From: Streptomyces sp. NBC_01707
GTDB lineage: Bacteria > Actinomycetota > Actinomycetes > Streptomycetales > Streptomycetaceae
Length of the DNA: 64,000 bases
Reading direction: 5' to 3'
Assembly: GCF_041438805.1 (NCBI RefSeq)
Contig: NZ_CP109190.1
Coordinates: 1,860,001 to 1,924,000, forward strand
Within the stretch, counting starts at the first letter, position 1. Every line of letters starts with the position of its first letter. The notes under the pieces were generated by a model. It searched no databases and was not told the origin of the DNA. It was given only the letters and a program-made list of their open reading frames with translations. This document shows, in pieces, positions 18,443-27,461 of this stretch. The position numbers were made by a program, and so were the translations under genes.

Positions 18443-19239
18443 TGAACAACCTCCACCGCGAACTCGCCCCCGTCACGGAAGCCGCCTGGGACCAGATCGA
18501 AGAAGAGGCCCGGCGCACCTTCAGCCGCCATCTGGCGGGCCGCCGCGTCGTCGATGTGACGGACCCGGAGGGGCCCGCCCTCGCGGCGGTCGGTGACGGG
18601 CATCTGAGTGACATCGATCCGCCCACACCGGACGTCATCGCGCGGGCCCGTACCTCGAAACCGGTCATCGAGTGGCGGGTGCCCTTCACGGTGACCCGGG
18701 CGGCCGTGGACGATGTCGAGCGCGGCTCCGACGACAGCGACTGGCAGCCCGTCAAGGACGCCGCCCGGACCTGTGCGTTCGCCGAGGACATGACCATCAT
18801 CGACGGGTACGCCGCCGCCGGGATCACCGGTCTCCGCGACGGCTCCTCGCACCCGGCGCTACCGCTGCCGGCGGATGCCCGCGACTACCCGACCACCGTC
18901 AGCCAGGCGCTGACCCAGCTGCGGCTCGCGGGTGTCGACGGGCCGTACCGGCTGCTGCTGGGCGCCGACGCGTTCACCGAGGCGACCGAGACGTCCGACC
19001 ACGGCTATCCGGTGGCCACGCATCTCGCGCGACTGCTGGACGACCAGATCCTGTGGGCGCCCGCCGTCAAGGGCGGGGTGCTGCTGTCCACCCGTGGCGG
19101 CGACTTCGAACTGCGGCTGGGCCAGGATCTTTCCATCGGCTATCAGGACCACGACGCGACCCACATCCGGCTCTACTTCCATCAGTCGTTCACGTTCCGG
19201 ATGCTGACACCGGAGGCCGCGATCCCGATCGTCGCCTGA
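18442..19239 (+). CDS. Family 1 encapsulin shell protein
   Basis: 265 aa, the usual length, from ATG 18442, which overlaps the peroxidase stop codon by 1 nt. The N-terminus (MNNLHRELAPVTEAAWDQIEEEA) and C-terminus (LYFHQSFTFRMLTPEAAIPI) are typical of Linocin-M18/encapsulin proteins with the HK97 phage capsid fold. Sixty copies usually form a T=1 shell of about 24 nm. The upstream DyP peroxidase with its targeting tail is the cargo. The compartment probably confines peroxide chemistry; the native substrate is unknown. Confidence 0.96.
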   Translation: MNNLHRELAPVTEAAWDQIEEEARRTFSRHLAGRRVVDVTDPEGPALAAVGDGHLSDIDPPTPDVIARARTSKPVIEWRVPFTVTRAAVDDVERGSDDSDWQPVKDAARTCAFAEDMTIIDGYAAAGITGLRDGSSHPALPLPADARDYPTTVSQALTQLRLAGVDGPYRLLLGADAFTEATETSDHGYPVATHLARLLDDQILWAPAVKGGVLLSTRGGDFELRLGQDLSIGYQDHDATHIRLYFHQSFTFRMLTPEAAIPIVA

Positions 19240-19264
19240 GGCAGGAGGGCCTGGAACGGCCCCG

Positions 19265-20641
19265 TCACCTGCGATGCCCGGTGGCCTGGACGCTCCAGGT
19301 GAGCCTGTCGGTGGCCAGGGCGCGGACGGCGGGGTCCCGGATGGCGTCCGTACGGTCGACGGCCTCCGCCGTCACCTTGTGCCTGCGACCGTCGGCGCGG
19401 ACACCGAGCGAGTGGGGGGTAACGGCCGTACGGCCCCGGGCGTGGACCTTCTCGACCCCGTCGACGTACCAGCGCAGCTCCGGCCGGGCGAGGCCGGTGG
19501 TACCCACGGCCAGGGTGACCGGGATCCGCTTGCCGTGCTTGATCGCGGTGTTCGTGTCGAGGGTGGTGCTGAGCGCGTTGCCCGCGCGGTAGAAGCCGGC
19601 GATCATCGCCTCGCGTCCGGGCAGGTTGAAGTCGGTGCTGGACAGTTCACGCATGATCGAGGTCGAGGTCGGCCGGTAGAGACCGTACGGGTAGTAGGCG
19701 CTCCCCTCGTACGTGCCGACCGTGGAGCCCGTCGGGTCACTCTGTCCCAGCCAGCGGTACCACTTGGCCCGCTTCTCGACGAGCTGCGCGGGTGTGTACG
19801 TGGTGGAGTTGGGGCCGTCCGTCTCGCCGCCCGTCCAGGTGCCGTACGAGGGGTACGTGTACTCGTCCTCCAGCAGACCCACCGAGTGGCCGATCTCGTG
19901 GGCGGCGATCATGCTCGACGACGAGTGGTCGGAGGAGAGGGTCGACACGCCGTTGAACGGGTAACCCTGGGCCTGCAGACCGGAGTAGCCGGCCCCGCCG
20001 TACTTGGTGGAGTTGGCGATGACGACGACGAGATCGGCGGCGGGCGCCTCGGCCGCGTACGACGCCACCTTGTCGATGTCGGTGCAGACGAGGCGCTCGG
20101 TGTCCGCGCACCAGAAGTAGCTGGAAAGGGCTGTGTCCCTGACGACGTCGGCGCCCGGATCGCCACTGATGCCGGACTGGTTGGAGACGGCGTCCACGGT
20201 CCAGACGTTGAACAGGTTCTGATAGCTCCGGTACGGCTCCATGGCGGTGATGTCGGCCCACTTGGCGGTGGCGTCCGCGTGGAAGTCGTCCTGCTGGTCG
20301 ACCGTGTAACCGTCCCCGATGATCACGACGTCGAGCCGGTCGTCGGTGGAACCGGTCACGGCCTGTTCGCCGACCGTTCCGTCCACGGCGGCCTCGGCGG
20401 CGCTCAGGGACGCCCCGGAGCTCCGACCGGTCCGCGCGGGTGCGGTGGCCGGGACGTCAACGGTCCTTCCGGCACCGTCGGGCTGCGGGAAGTACTCGAC
20501 CCGGTGGCTTCCCCCACCGTCGGCCCCGGTCGGGGCGGCCGCCGCGGGGGTGGTGCCGGCGGCGGTCGCTGCCAGCAGGACGGCGAGGGCGAGTCCCGCC
20601 ACCGATCCTGCCGTTCGGCGCGTGCCTGGGCGTATGCGCAT
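19265..20641 (-). CDS. Secreted M64 family metallopeptidase
   Basis: 458 aa from ATG 20641, with AGGAG 6 nt upstream. The signal peptide (GSVAGLALAVLLAATAAG) ends near TPAAAAP. The zinc motif HEIGHSVGLLEDEY (HExxH) lies in an M64 (IgA-peptidase-like) domain with DVVIIGDGYT, MEPYRSYQNLFNVW and GGAGYSG. A C-terminal Ig-like module follows (TLAVGTTGLARPELRWYVDG). It is a secreted zinc protease. Despite the family name, a soil organism more likely uses it for general protein degradation. It is convergent with encapsulin across only 25 bp. Confidence 0.92.
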   Translation of the reverse strand: MRIRPGTRRTAGSVAGLALAVLLAATAAGTTPAAAAPTGADGGGSHRVEYFPQPDGAGRTVDVPATAPARTGRSSGASLSAAEAAVDGTVGEQAVTGSTDDRLDVVIIGDGYTVDQQDDFHADATAKWADITAMEPYRSYQNLFNVWTVDAVSNQSGISGDPGADVVRDTALSSYFWCADTERLVCTDIDKVASYAAEAPAADLVVVIANSTKYGGAGYSGLQAQGYPFNGVSTLSSDHSSSSMIAAHEIGHSVGLLEDEYTYPSYGTWTGGETDGPNSTTYTPAQLVEKRAKWYRWLGQSDPTGSTVGTYEGSAYYPYGLYRPTSTSIMRELSSTDFNLPGREAMIAGFYRAGNALSTTLDTNTAIKHGKRIPVTLAVGTTGLARPELRWYVDGVEKVHARGRTAVTPHSLGVRADGRRHKVTAEAVDRTDAIRDPAVRALATDRLTWSVQATGHRR

Positions 20642-20853
20642 GTACAACTCCTTGAGAGCCTCGGACTTCGGGCGGACGCGAGTCGGTGCGACCGCTGATT
20701 AAATTGCGAGTTAAATCGACTTAGTTCGAGGCTTAACCTAGAGGCGCGTCGGACGCGGAACAAGGCCCGGACGGCGCGTGGTTGGCGTTCATCACCGGGC
20801 AACCGCCCTTCATCGGGCGCAGGGTGAGATGTGAGAAGCAGGAGGGCGACTCA

Positions 20854-22272
20854 GTGGCCGCGAAGCACACCGCAGGGACGGACACCGGGCAGAAGCCACG
20901 CGACGGGGGCGAACAGGGGACCCGGCGCGGGCCGTCCGACGACCCCGGCGCCGTCGGACGACGCGTGCACCGACTGCGTACGGAGCGCGGCCTCACCCAG
21001 CGCCAGCTGGCCGAACCCGCCTACACCCCGGCGTACATCTCCACCCTGGAGGCGGGCCGGGTCCGCCCCTCGGAAGCTGCCATACGTCATCTCGCGGAGC
21101 ATCTGGGGGTGACGTACGAGGAGCTGGAGACGGGACGTCCCGCCCATCTCGCCACCGACCTGCGGCTGGAGCTCGTCGAAGCCCAGCGGACCCTGGCCAC
21201 CGGCGCCGCCGAGGACGCCGTGGCCGCCTACACCGGGCTGCTCGCCGAGGCGGAGCAGCTGGGCCTCGACGGCGAACGCGCCACGGCTCTGCTGGGGCTC
21301 GGGCAGTGCGCGCTGGAGACGGGCGAGCTGCCGGTGGCCCGCGAGCGCTTCGAAGCCGCGGAAAAGCTGCTCGCGAACGCCCCGCTCCCGCAGCGCGCCC
21401 CGGCCATCCGCGGCCGGGCCGTCGCGCACCTCCTGGCGGGCGAACTCCGGTACGCGTGCTATCTGCTGGAGAGCGCGATCGACGAACTGAACTCCTCGGG
21501 CCTGCAGGACCCCGGCGCGCTCCTGCTGCTGTACACGGCTGCGATCGCCCCCTACATGGACATGGGCGCCCACGCCCGTGCCGCACAGGCAGGCGAACTG
21601 GCCCTGGCTCTGGCTCCCCAGGTGTCCGACCCGGAGCTGGTCGCCGGGCTGCACCGGGGCGTCGCCCGTACGCTCATCGCGGCCGGCCGCACACAGGAGG
21701 CCGACGCCTCGCTCGCCAAAGCAGCCGAGATCTACCAACAGCTCCAGATCCGTACGGAGATGGCGCACTGCCACTGGATGCGCGGCTACGTCCATGCGCA
21801 GGACGGCGATCTGCTGGGCGCCGAGTCCGAACTGCGGGCCGCCCGGGACATGCTGGCGTCGAAGCGGGCCGCGCTCTACACCGCACAGGTCGAGGTGGAA
21901 CTGGCAGACGTCCTGCGCCGACTCGGCAAGCGGCAGGAGGCGGAGGCCCTGCTGCTGCGGCTGCTCGGCGAACTGCAGGCGGACCGGGGCTCGGTCCATG
22001 CGGGCGGCGTGCACCGGCTGCTCGGCCTGATCGCCGAGGAGCGGAGCGATCTCGACCGCGCCGAGGAGCACTACGTCACCGCGCTCGGTCTGCTGGAGCG
22101 GGCGGGCGCCGCCGGTGACCTGGCGGACATCTGCCGGCTGCTCGGAGATCTGCTGCGGCGGACCGGCCGTACCGAGGCCGCGATGGACGCGTACCGGACC
22201 GGCCTCGGCCACCGGGCGGCGCCCGGCAGCACGACGCTGGGTCCGGCTCCGGTGCGCCCGCCGAGCCCTTGA
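20854..22272 (+). CDS. XRE-type HTH regulator with TPR domain
   Basis: 472 aa from GTG 20854 with GCAGGAGGG upstream. After a polar leader, the HTH (VHRLRTERGLTQRQLAEPAYTPAYISTLEAGRVRPS) gives the Cro/C1 DNA-binding fold. The rest consists of helical tetratricopeptide repeats from about residue 110 to 450 (AVAAYTGLLAEAEQLG, ALLGLGQCALETGELPVARERFEAAE). Such TPR regulators usually respond to a peptide or protein partner. The divergent neighbour is the M64 peptidase, with an AT-rich promoter region between them (20700-20745), so control of the protease is a reasonable guess. Confidence 0.88.
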   Translation: MAAKHTAGTDTGQKPRDGGEQGTRRGPSDDPGAVGRRVHRLRTERGLTQRQLAEPAYTPAYISTLEAGRVRPSEAAIRHLAEHLGVTYEELETGRPAHLATDLRLELVEAQRTLATGAAEDAVAAYTGLLAEAEQLGLDGERATALLGLGQCALETGELPVARERFEAAEKLLANAPLPQRAPAIRGRAVAHLLAGELRYACYLLESAIDELNSSGLQDPGALLLLYTAAIAPYMDMGAHARAAQAGELALALAPQVSDPELVAGLHRGVARTLIAAGRTQEADASLAKAAEIYQQLQIRTEMAHCHWMRGYVHAQDGDLLGAESELRAARDMLASKRAALYTAQVEVELADVLRRLGKRQEAEALLLRLLGELQADRGSVHAGGVHRLLGLIAEERSDLDRAEEHYVTALGLLERAGAAGDLADICRLLGDLLRRTGRTEAAMDAYRTGLGHRAAPGSTTLGPAPVRPPSP

Positions 22273-22478
22273 CCCTGCGGCAGCGGCCGCGCCCGGGAGC
22301 GATTCGCGTCGGCCACGACGTCCCCGACACCTGGTTGCTCATACTGTCGCCGTCCGCCTCAGCGGATAGATTTGTCCTGTATTGCCACAACCGTTGGCCC
22401 CCACGGCCAAGAACCGAAACCGATCGTGTCCCGTCCGACAGAGAAACCTGCGGGGCTCCCATCACCGACTCACGACAC

Positions 22479-23861
22479 ATGCCTCTCACCTCGCCCGCTC
22501 CCGGCCCTCCGTCCTCCGCGCGTGTCGCCGCGGCGGTCCGCCACGCCGTCGGAGCCGGGCTGCTCGGCGAGTCCCGGCCCGTCGCCGGGTTCATCGACAC
22601 CGACGGGGTGCGCGACTCGGTCCGCGCCCTCCAGGACGCGTTCGCCGGGGCACCCGGCGTGCTGCACACGTTCGCCGCCAAGGCCGCGTCCCTGGTCCCC
22701 GTACTGCGGCTGCTCGCCGACTGCGGCATGGGGTGCGAGGTCGCCAGCCCGGGTGAGCTGAGGCTCGCCCTCGACGCCGGTTTCTCACCCTCGGCCATCG
22801 TGCTCGACTCCCCCGCCAAGACACGTGACGAGATCCGTCAGGCCCTCGCCCTAGGAGTGGCGCTCAACGCCGACAGCCTCGACGAGGTGCGCCGGATCGC
22901 CTCGCTGCGGTCCAGCAGCTCGGCCTCCGTCATCGGGATGCGCGTCAACCCACAGGTGGGCAGCGGCGCCATCGGGGCGATGAGCACCGCCACGGCAACC
23001 TCCAAGTTCGGCGTGGCGCTGCTCGATCCCGGCGCGCGCGAGCGCGTCGTACAGGCCTTCGCCGAGCACTCCTGGCTGACCCAGCTGCATGCCCATGTCG
23101 GTTCCCAGGGCTGCTCCCTGGAGCTGATCGCGGCCGGCGTCGCGGAGATGTACCAGCTCGCCGAGGAGATCAACAAGACGCTCGGCACCCGGCAGGTCAC
23201 CGGCATCGACATCGGCGGCGGCCTTCCCGTCAACTTCGACGACGACTCCGTCCGGCCGACCTTCGCCGCCCATGCGGCGGCGCTGCGGGCGGCGGTACCG
23301 GGTCTCTTCGACGGCCGGTACAGGCTGATCACCGAGTTCGGCCGGTCGCTGCTCGCCAAGAACGGGTTCATCGGGGCACTCGTCGAGTACACGAAGGACG
23401 CAGGTGGCCGCCGGATCGCGCTCACCCACGCGGGGGCGCAGATCGCCACCCGTACCGTCTTCATGCCTGACGCCTGGCCCCTGCGGGCGGGGGCGTTCGA
23501 CGCCGAGGGGCGACCCAAGGAAGGTCCGCCACTGGTCCAGGACATCGCGGGGCCGTGCTGCTTCGCCGGTGACGTCGTCGCGCACGCCCGGGAGCTGCCC
23601 GAGCTGCGGGAGGGGGACTTCGTGGTCCTGTACGACACGGGCGCGTACTACTTCTCCACGCCGTGGTCGTACAACAGCCTGCCGCGCCCCGCCGTGTACG
23701 GCTTCAGCACGGTCGGCGACGGCGGGGACGACGGCTCGGACGGGGACACGGTGCGGTTCGCGCCGGTGCGTGATGCGCAGTCGCTGGACTCGATCGCCGA
23801 GGAGAGCGGCGCCGGCCACGCCGACTCGCTCCTCGGGCTCGGACCGCGGCGCGACCGGTAG
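22479..23861 (+). CDS. Fold-type III PLP-dependent decarboxylase (Y4yA-like)
   Basis: 460 aa from ATG 22479; this start is uncertain because no good ribosome site precedes it. The PLP lysine lies in HTFAAKAASLVPVL. Other alanine-racemase-like-fold motifs are GCEVASPGEL, HAHVGSQG, GIDIGGGLPV, TEFGRSLLAK and, near the C-terminus, GPCCFAGD and LYDTGAYYFS. This is the ornithine/diaminopimelate decarboxylase superfamily, but the divergent C-terminal motifs fit the Y4yA-like branch with unknown substrate. It follows the HTH-TPR gene by about 200 bp; a short AT-rich stretch at 22360-22390 could hold its own promoter. Confidence 0.85.
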   Translation: MPLTSPAPGPPSSARVAAAVRHAVGAGLLGESRPVAGFIDTDGVRDSVRALQDAFAGAPGVLHTFAAKAASLVPVLRLLADCGMGCEVASPGELRLALDAGFSPSAIVLDSPAKTRDEIRQALALGVALNADSLDEVRRIASLRSSSSASVIGMRVNPQVGSGAIGAMSTATATSKFGVALLDPGARERVVQAFAEHSWLTQLHAHVGSQGCSLELIAAGVAEMYQLAEEINKTLGTRQVTGIDIGGGLPVNFDDDSVRPTFAAHAAALRAAVPGLFDGRYRLITEFGRSLLAKNGFIGALVEYTKDAGGRRIALTHAGAQIATRTVFMPDAWPLRAGAFDAEGRPKEGPPLVQDIAGPCCFAGDVVAHARELPELREGDFVVLYDTGAYYFSTPWSYNSLPRPAVYGFSTVGDGGDDGSDGDTVRFAPVRDAQSLDSIAEESGAGHADSLLGLGPRRDR

Positions 23862-23889
23862 CAGGTCGCGGCGGTACGGACCGGCCGCG

Positions 23890-24099
23890 TCATCCGGGCG
23901 GCTGGGGCGACGGCTCCGGTTCCGGCACCGGCTCGGGTTCGGGCCGCGGCGGCTGCGGAATCGGGTCGGGCGACGGACCGGGCGGCACAGGGCCGGGGAC
24001 GGGCGGCGCGGGCGTCGGCTCGGGCAGCGGCGACGGCGGTCCCGGCATGGGGCCGGGGGTCGGCGCGGGTGGCACGGGGTCGGGATACGGGTTGGTCAT
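23890..24099 (-). CDS. Small proline-rich protein
   Basis: 69 aa from ATG 24099 with an excellent GGAGG 6 nt upstream, which is the main reason to accept it. About half the residues are proline, in runs such as PPAPTPGPMPGPPSP and PEPEPVPEPEPSPQPPG. It has no signal peptide, cysteine or membrane segment. The function is unknown; it should be extended or disordered. Low-complexity composition can make false frames, but the start signal is convincing. Confidence 0.6.
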   Translation of the reverse strand: MTNPYPDPVPPAPTPGPMPGPPSPLPEPTPAPPVPGPVPPGPSPDPIPQPPRPEPEPVPEPEPSPQPPG

Positions 24100-24218
24100 C
24101 TCGGGCCTCCGAACATTGCGGCGGATCTCGAGTCCACCGTCTCCCGGAGCGGCTGCCCTCGCCTGCCGAGTCCATACGTACGAGTTCCGTACCGTCGGAC
24201 GAGAACCCGTACGGCGGC

Positions 24219-24845
24219 TCAGCCCGCCGCGGCGGCCGCGGCGGAGAGCCCCGGTCGGGGGCTGGAGAGGACCGGAATCTGGGTGGCCGCGCGGGTGGCG
24301 GCATCGGCCATGGAGGCCTGGGCCAGCACGATCACATCGGCGTCCGTCACCCGGTCGGCGGCCGCCGCCACCAGCTCGAGGTAGCCGTCACGGTCACCCG
24401 CCTCGAACCGCGCCCATGCACCGGCCACCAGCACCGTGCGGATGTCCACGCGCCGCTCGCCGGCCTCCTCGGCGAGCAGGGCGAGCGTCGGCGGCAGGGT
24501 GTCGTCGATCGCCGCGAGGACCACCACCCGGTCCCGCGCGACGGCGGCGGCCGCCATCGGGCGGTCGACGCGCAGGACGGCGACGCCGAGCGACTCCGCG
24601 GCGGACTCGGCGACCCCACCGATCGTCGAACAGGTGCAGAGCACCGCGGTCGCACCCTCGGCGACCGCTCCCGCGAGCAGCGCCTCGATGTCACCCCGCA
24701 CCGCGTCCGGGCCTGCGCGCCGGGCACGGGCGAGCAGGTCCTCGTGCACGAGATGCCGCAGGGCGAGACCGGGGTGGTCGGCGTCGCGAAGCGCCTCGAA
24801 GACCGGGACGTGGACCGGGGAGGTGTGCAGGAGCGCAAGTGTCAT
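24219..24845 (-). CDS. Asp/Glu racemase-superfamily protein
   Basis: 208 aa from ATG 24845 (MTLALLHTSPVHVPVFEALRD). The first catalytic cysteine motif is present (VLCTCSTIGGVAES). The second is replaced by DVIVLAQASMADAA, where Ala/Ser stands at the usual Cys position. A two-cysteine racemase mechanism is therefore unlikely. The protein may be a decarboxylase- or isomerase-like member of the superfamily, which includes AroM and maleate isomerase types. An upstream extension of the frame lacks family similarity. It is followed by the proline-rich gene on the same strand. Confidence 0.8.
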   Translation of the reverse strand: MTLALLHTSPVHVPVFEALRDADHPGLALRHLVHEDLLARARRAGPDAVRGDIEALLAGAVAEGATAVLCTCSTIGGVAESAAESLGVAVLRVDRPMAAAAVARDRVVVLAAIDDTLPPTLALLAEEAGERRVDIRTVLVAGAWARFEAGDRDGYLELVAAAADRVTDADVIVLAQASMADAATRAATQIPVLSSPRPGLSAAAAAAG

Positions 24846-24889
24846 CGGCGAGGGCTCGGATCCTGTTCGGACGGGACGGGACCGGATCG

Positions 24890-25240
24890 CTACAGCTCGG
24901 GGTGGGACTTGAGCTGCTGCTCTGCCCGCTCCACCAGCTCGGCCGGTGCCACCGGAGCCTGGTCGGGGTGGCCCAGAGCCCACTTCGCGGCATAGGGGCA
25001 GAGCGGGACGACGGGCACACCCTCGCGGTCCGCCATGGCGTAGAACTCCTGGACCAGGGCTCCGGCGAACCTCTTGCCCTTGTGCTCCGGTTCGACGACG
25101 GTGTGCACGGCGACGAGAGCGGCAGGCGTGCCGTCCATCACGAAGTACGCGATGACTCCGGCGGTCCGGCCGTCCACCCGTGCCAGCAGGTTGCCGTTCT
25201 CACGGTCGTCGAAGAATTCGAGCGCGGTGTTCTCAGCCAT
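24890..25240 (-). CDS. Small GNAT (YjdJ-like) N-acetyltransferase
   Basis: 116 aa from ATG 25240 (MAENTALEFFDDRENGNLLA) with GAGGGAG upstream. The compact GNAT fold has the acetyl-CoA loop as HKGKRFAGALVQEFYAMA and a C-terminal CPYAAKWALGHPD. These short acetyltransferases are common stress-associated proteins without known substrates. It lies 28 nt downstream of panD on the same strand and is probably co-transcribed. Confidence 0.87.
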   Translation of the reverse strand: MAENTALEFFDDRENGNLLARVDGRTAGVIAYFVMDGTPAALVAVHTVVEPEHKGKRFAGALVQEFYAMADREGVPVVPLCPYAAKWALGHPDQAPVAPAELVERAEQQLKSHPEL

Positions 25241-25268
25241 GGCGGGATCTCCCTCGTGAACAGAACGG

Positions 25269-25694
25269 TCAGTCAGCCGCGGGAACGGCGTACGGGCTGC
25301 GCGCGGTGGCGGTGCCGGGCACGGGCGCCGAGGCGTCGGCTCCGAGCTCGACGATCCGGTTGCCGGCGTCGACATGGACGATCCGCGGGGTCAGAGCGCG
25401 GGCCTCGGCGTCCTCGACCTGGGCGTAGCTGATCAGGATGACCAGATCGCCGGGGTGCACGAGGTGGGCGGCTGCGCCGTTGATGCCGATGACACCGGAG
25501 CCGCGCTCGCCCTCGATGACGTACGTCTCCAGCCGGGCGCCGTTGTCGATGTCGACGATGTGCACGAGCTCACCGGGCAGCAGATCGGCCGCATCCATCA
25601 GCTCGGCATCGACGGTGACCGAGCCGACGTAGTGCAGATCGGCCTGGGTCACGGTGGCCCGGTGGATCTTCGACTTGAACATGGTACGCATCAT
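25269..25694 (-). CDS. panD: Aspartate 1-decarboxylase
   Basis: 141 aa from ATG 25694, with AGGAG 7 nt upstream. From this start the self-cleavage pair is Gly24-Ser25 ([10 protein letters not shown]), the same numbering as in the E. coli enzyme, which supports the start. Ser25 becomes the pyruvoyl cofactor. Other conserved parts are [31 protein letters not shown] and the tail PRIVHVD. The enzyme makes beta-alanine from L-aspartate for pantothenate and CoA. The usual partners panB and panC are not adjacent. Confidence 0.97.
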   Translation of the reverse strand: MMRTMFKSKIHRATVTQADLHYVGSVTVDAELMDAADLLPGELVHIVDIDNGARLETYVIEGERGSGVIGINGAAAHLVHPGDLVILISYAQVEDAEARALTPRIVHVDAGNRIVELGADASAPVPGTATARSPYAVPAAD

Positions 25695-26111
25695 CGAGGC
25701 ACTCCTGGGTCTAGGCTCCCTGCCCGCATTTCTGCAGGTCAAGGGCGATTTTCTTACCCTACAACGAGTCGCATTTCCGGGCAGCGTCCCCCAGGTCTTG
25801 AGGACTCACGCTGACCACTTGCCGACTTTCCTGACGCATCGTCAGGTAGCTGCAGGGCGGGCTTCGCCTGCTCCTCCGGATCCCACCGCGACGACGGCAC
25901 AAGCCTACGCAGCACCCTCCGAAGGGTGTCCGTGATCACCGTCACTCCGACGGTCCGGCCGGCGGTCAGCGACGAAGGCGGCCGATCGGGAGTCGGGCCG
26001 CGCACCGCCATGGATCAGCCGGCCCGGGCTCCCTCCGCTCCGCCACCAAGAAGGCGGCACCCATGGGTGCACAAGCAATCCGAGTAGCCGAAGCGGCGCG
26101 GCAACATGGCC

Positions 26112-26144
26112 GAGAATCCCCGGTTGGCAAAACCGGCGATTCTC
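26112..26144. repeat. Inverted repeat / hairpin in gene-poor region
   Basis: GAGAATCCCCGGTT and AACCGGCGATTCTC pair at 13 of 14 positions around a 5-nt loop. No intact gene ends nearby, so it may be the surviving terminator of a lost gene or a mobile-element end. Confidence 0.7.
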
Positions 26145-26275
26145 ATGACCGTGGCTATTGCTCGTCCGGTGACGCTTGGTGGCGGCACAGGGCGGGTGTC
26201 GACGATCTTTGGAATCCGGCCGGAGCAGAGCGCGAGCCGATGGCGCGCTCCGGCTCAGGCCGGCGTGGTCCAGCG

Positions 26276-26500
26276 CTGACGTGTCGAAGAAGCGGCCACC
26301 GCCCATCCTTTGCGGCCGGTGGCGTGCCAGGACCGCACAGTCCGGGGACAGCAGGTCCAGGGTCGGCACCAGCACCGGGACCCGGCCGTGGGGAGCGAGA
26401 CGGGCCGTGGTGCGGGCGGCGATCAGCGAAGAGCTCGCCTCGTCGTTCCCGCAGGTGCCGGTGAAGGTGATCCACGCCGGCAACGCTGCGGAGGGCCCGC
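26276..26500 (-). pseudogene. Degenerate fragment resembling a DEAD/DEAH helicase
   Basis: On the minus strand one frame has very GC-rich third positions and reads LIAARTTARLAPHGRVPVLV followed by PTLDLLS. This closely resembles the helicase segment after Walker A (usually IAARTARRLAPHGRVLVLVPTLDLLAQT). The preceding residues TFTGTCGNDEASSS look like a damaged ATGTGKT loop. The frame loses all similarity on both sides and has no start signal. It is best seen as a remnant left by deletion and mutation. The identity rests on memory of the family pattern, not on a search. Confidence 0.42.
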
Positions 26501-26672
26501 ATCCGAACGTGAAGTCCGAAGGCGACCGCGCTGCCGGCCGGTCGGCAGGCACCTTCACTGGTTGTCGTCGCAGAAAGTTATTCAAGTCGCCGCGCACACA
26601 AGGCAGATGAGATTTCCGCGTAAGATCATCGCAAATTCGGTCTGTATCTTTCACCGGCCCGATGGAGCTGCC

Positions 26673-27461
26673 ATGACGACCAACCCACAGCCGCCTCTAC
26701 CGATCGACACCAGCAAGGCACACCCTGCGCGGGTCTATGACTGGCTGCTCGGCGGGAAGGGCAACTACCCGGTCGACGAAGCGGTCGGTGAGAAACTGCC
26801 GCCAGAGGCCAGGGACGCTGCTCGGCAGAACCGACAGTTCATGCACAGGGCCGCCGCTTGGCTCGCCATGCAGGGCATCGATCAGTTCCTGGACATAGGT
26901 ACCGGCATCCCGACCGAGCCGAATCTCCACCAGATCGTGCAGAACCTTGTGCCGTCGGCCAAGGTCGTCTACACCGACAACGACCCGATCGTGCTGCGCC
27001 ACGCCGAGGCGCTGCTGATCAGCGGTCCCGGCGGAGCGACCGACTACATCCAAGCCGATGTGCGCGACCCGGCAGCGATCGTCCAGCATGCCCGACACAT
27101 CCTGGAGTTCGACCGCCCCATCGCGCTGTCGCTCATCGCGCTGATCCACTTCATCACCGATGAACAGGACGCCCACGGCATCGTCCGTGCCCTGATCGAC
27201 ACACTGCCGTCGGGCAGCTATCTGATCCTGTCGCACGCCGCATCCGACCTGTTCCCGGAACTCGCCGAACGGGTCGTCGACGAGTACGCCAAGGGCGGCA
27301 TCCAGCTCGCCTTCCGCACACGCGCGGAAGTGGAGCGCTTCTTCGACGGCCTGGATCTCGTGCCACCCGGCCTGGTGACGGCGACGGACTGGTTCACCTC
27401 CCCCCGCGACCCGGAGCCGGAGGACAGCGGTATCTACGCAGGAGTGGCTCGCATCCGCTGA
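26673..27461 (+). CDS. DUF574-type SAM-dependent methyltransferase
   Basis: 262 aa from ATG 26673 with GGAG 5 nt upstream. The N-terminus (DTSKAHPARVYDWLLGGKGNYPVDE) is the signature of the actinobacterial DUF574 (Methyltransf_19) family. Motif I is FLDIGTGIPTEPN and the acidic loop is VVYTDNDPIVL. Streptomycetes carry many of these enzymes, often near regulators; substrates are mostly unknown. Here it is isolated between pseudogene remnants. Confidence 0.92.
   Translation: MTTNPQPPLPIDTSKAHPARVYDWLLGGKGNYPVDEAVGEKLPPEARDAARQNRQFMHRAAAWLAMQGIDQFLDIGTGIPTEPNLHQIVQNLVPSAKVVYTDNDPIVLRHAEALLISGPGGATDYIQADVRDPAAIVQHARHILEFDRPIALSLIALIHFITDEQDAHGIVRALIDTLPSGSYLILSHAASDLFPELAERVVDEYAKGGIQLAFRTRAEVERFFDGLDLVPPGLVTATDWFTSPRDPEPEDSGIYAGVARIR

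Larger units (their letters stand above)
25695..26672. other. Gene-poor region with a helicase remnant and a long hairpin
   Basis: Nearly 1 kb without an intact gene. It contains a decayed helicase fragment on the minus strand (about 26276-26500) and a 14-bp inverted repeat (26112-26144). At the right end lie the promoter and ribosome site of the methyltransferase gene. The rest shows no protein-like frame. Confidence 0.6.
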
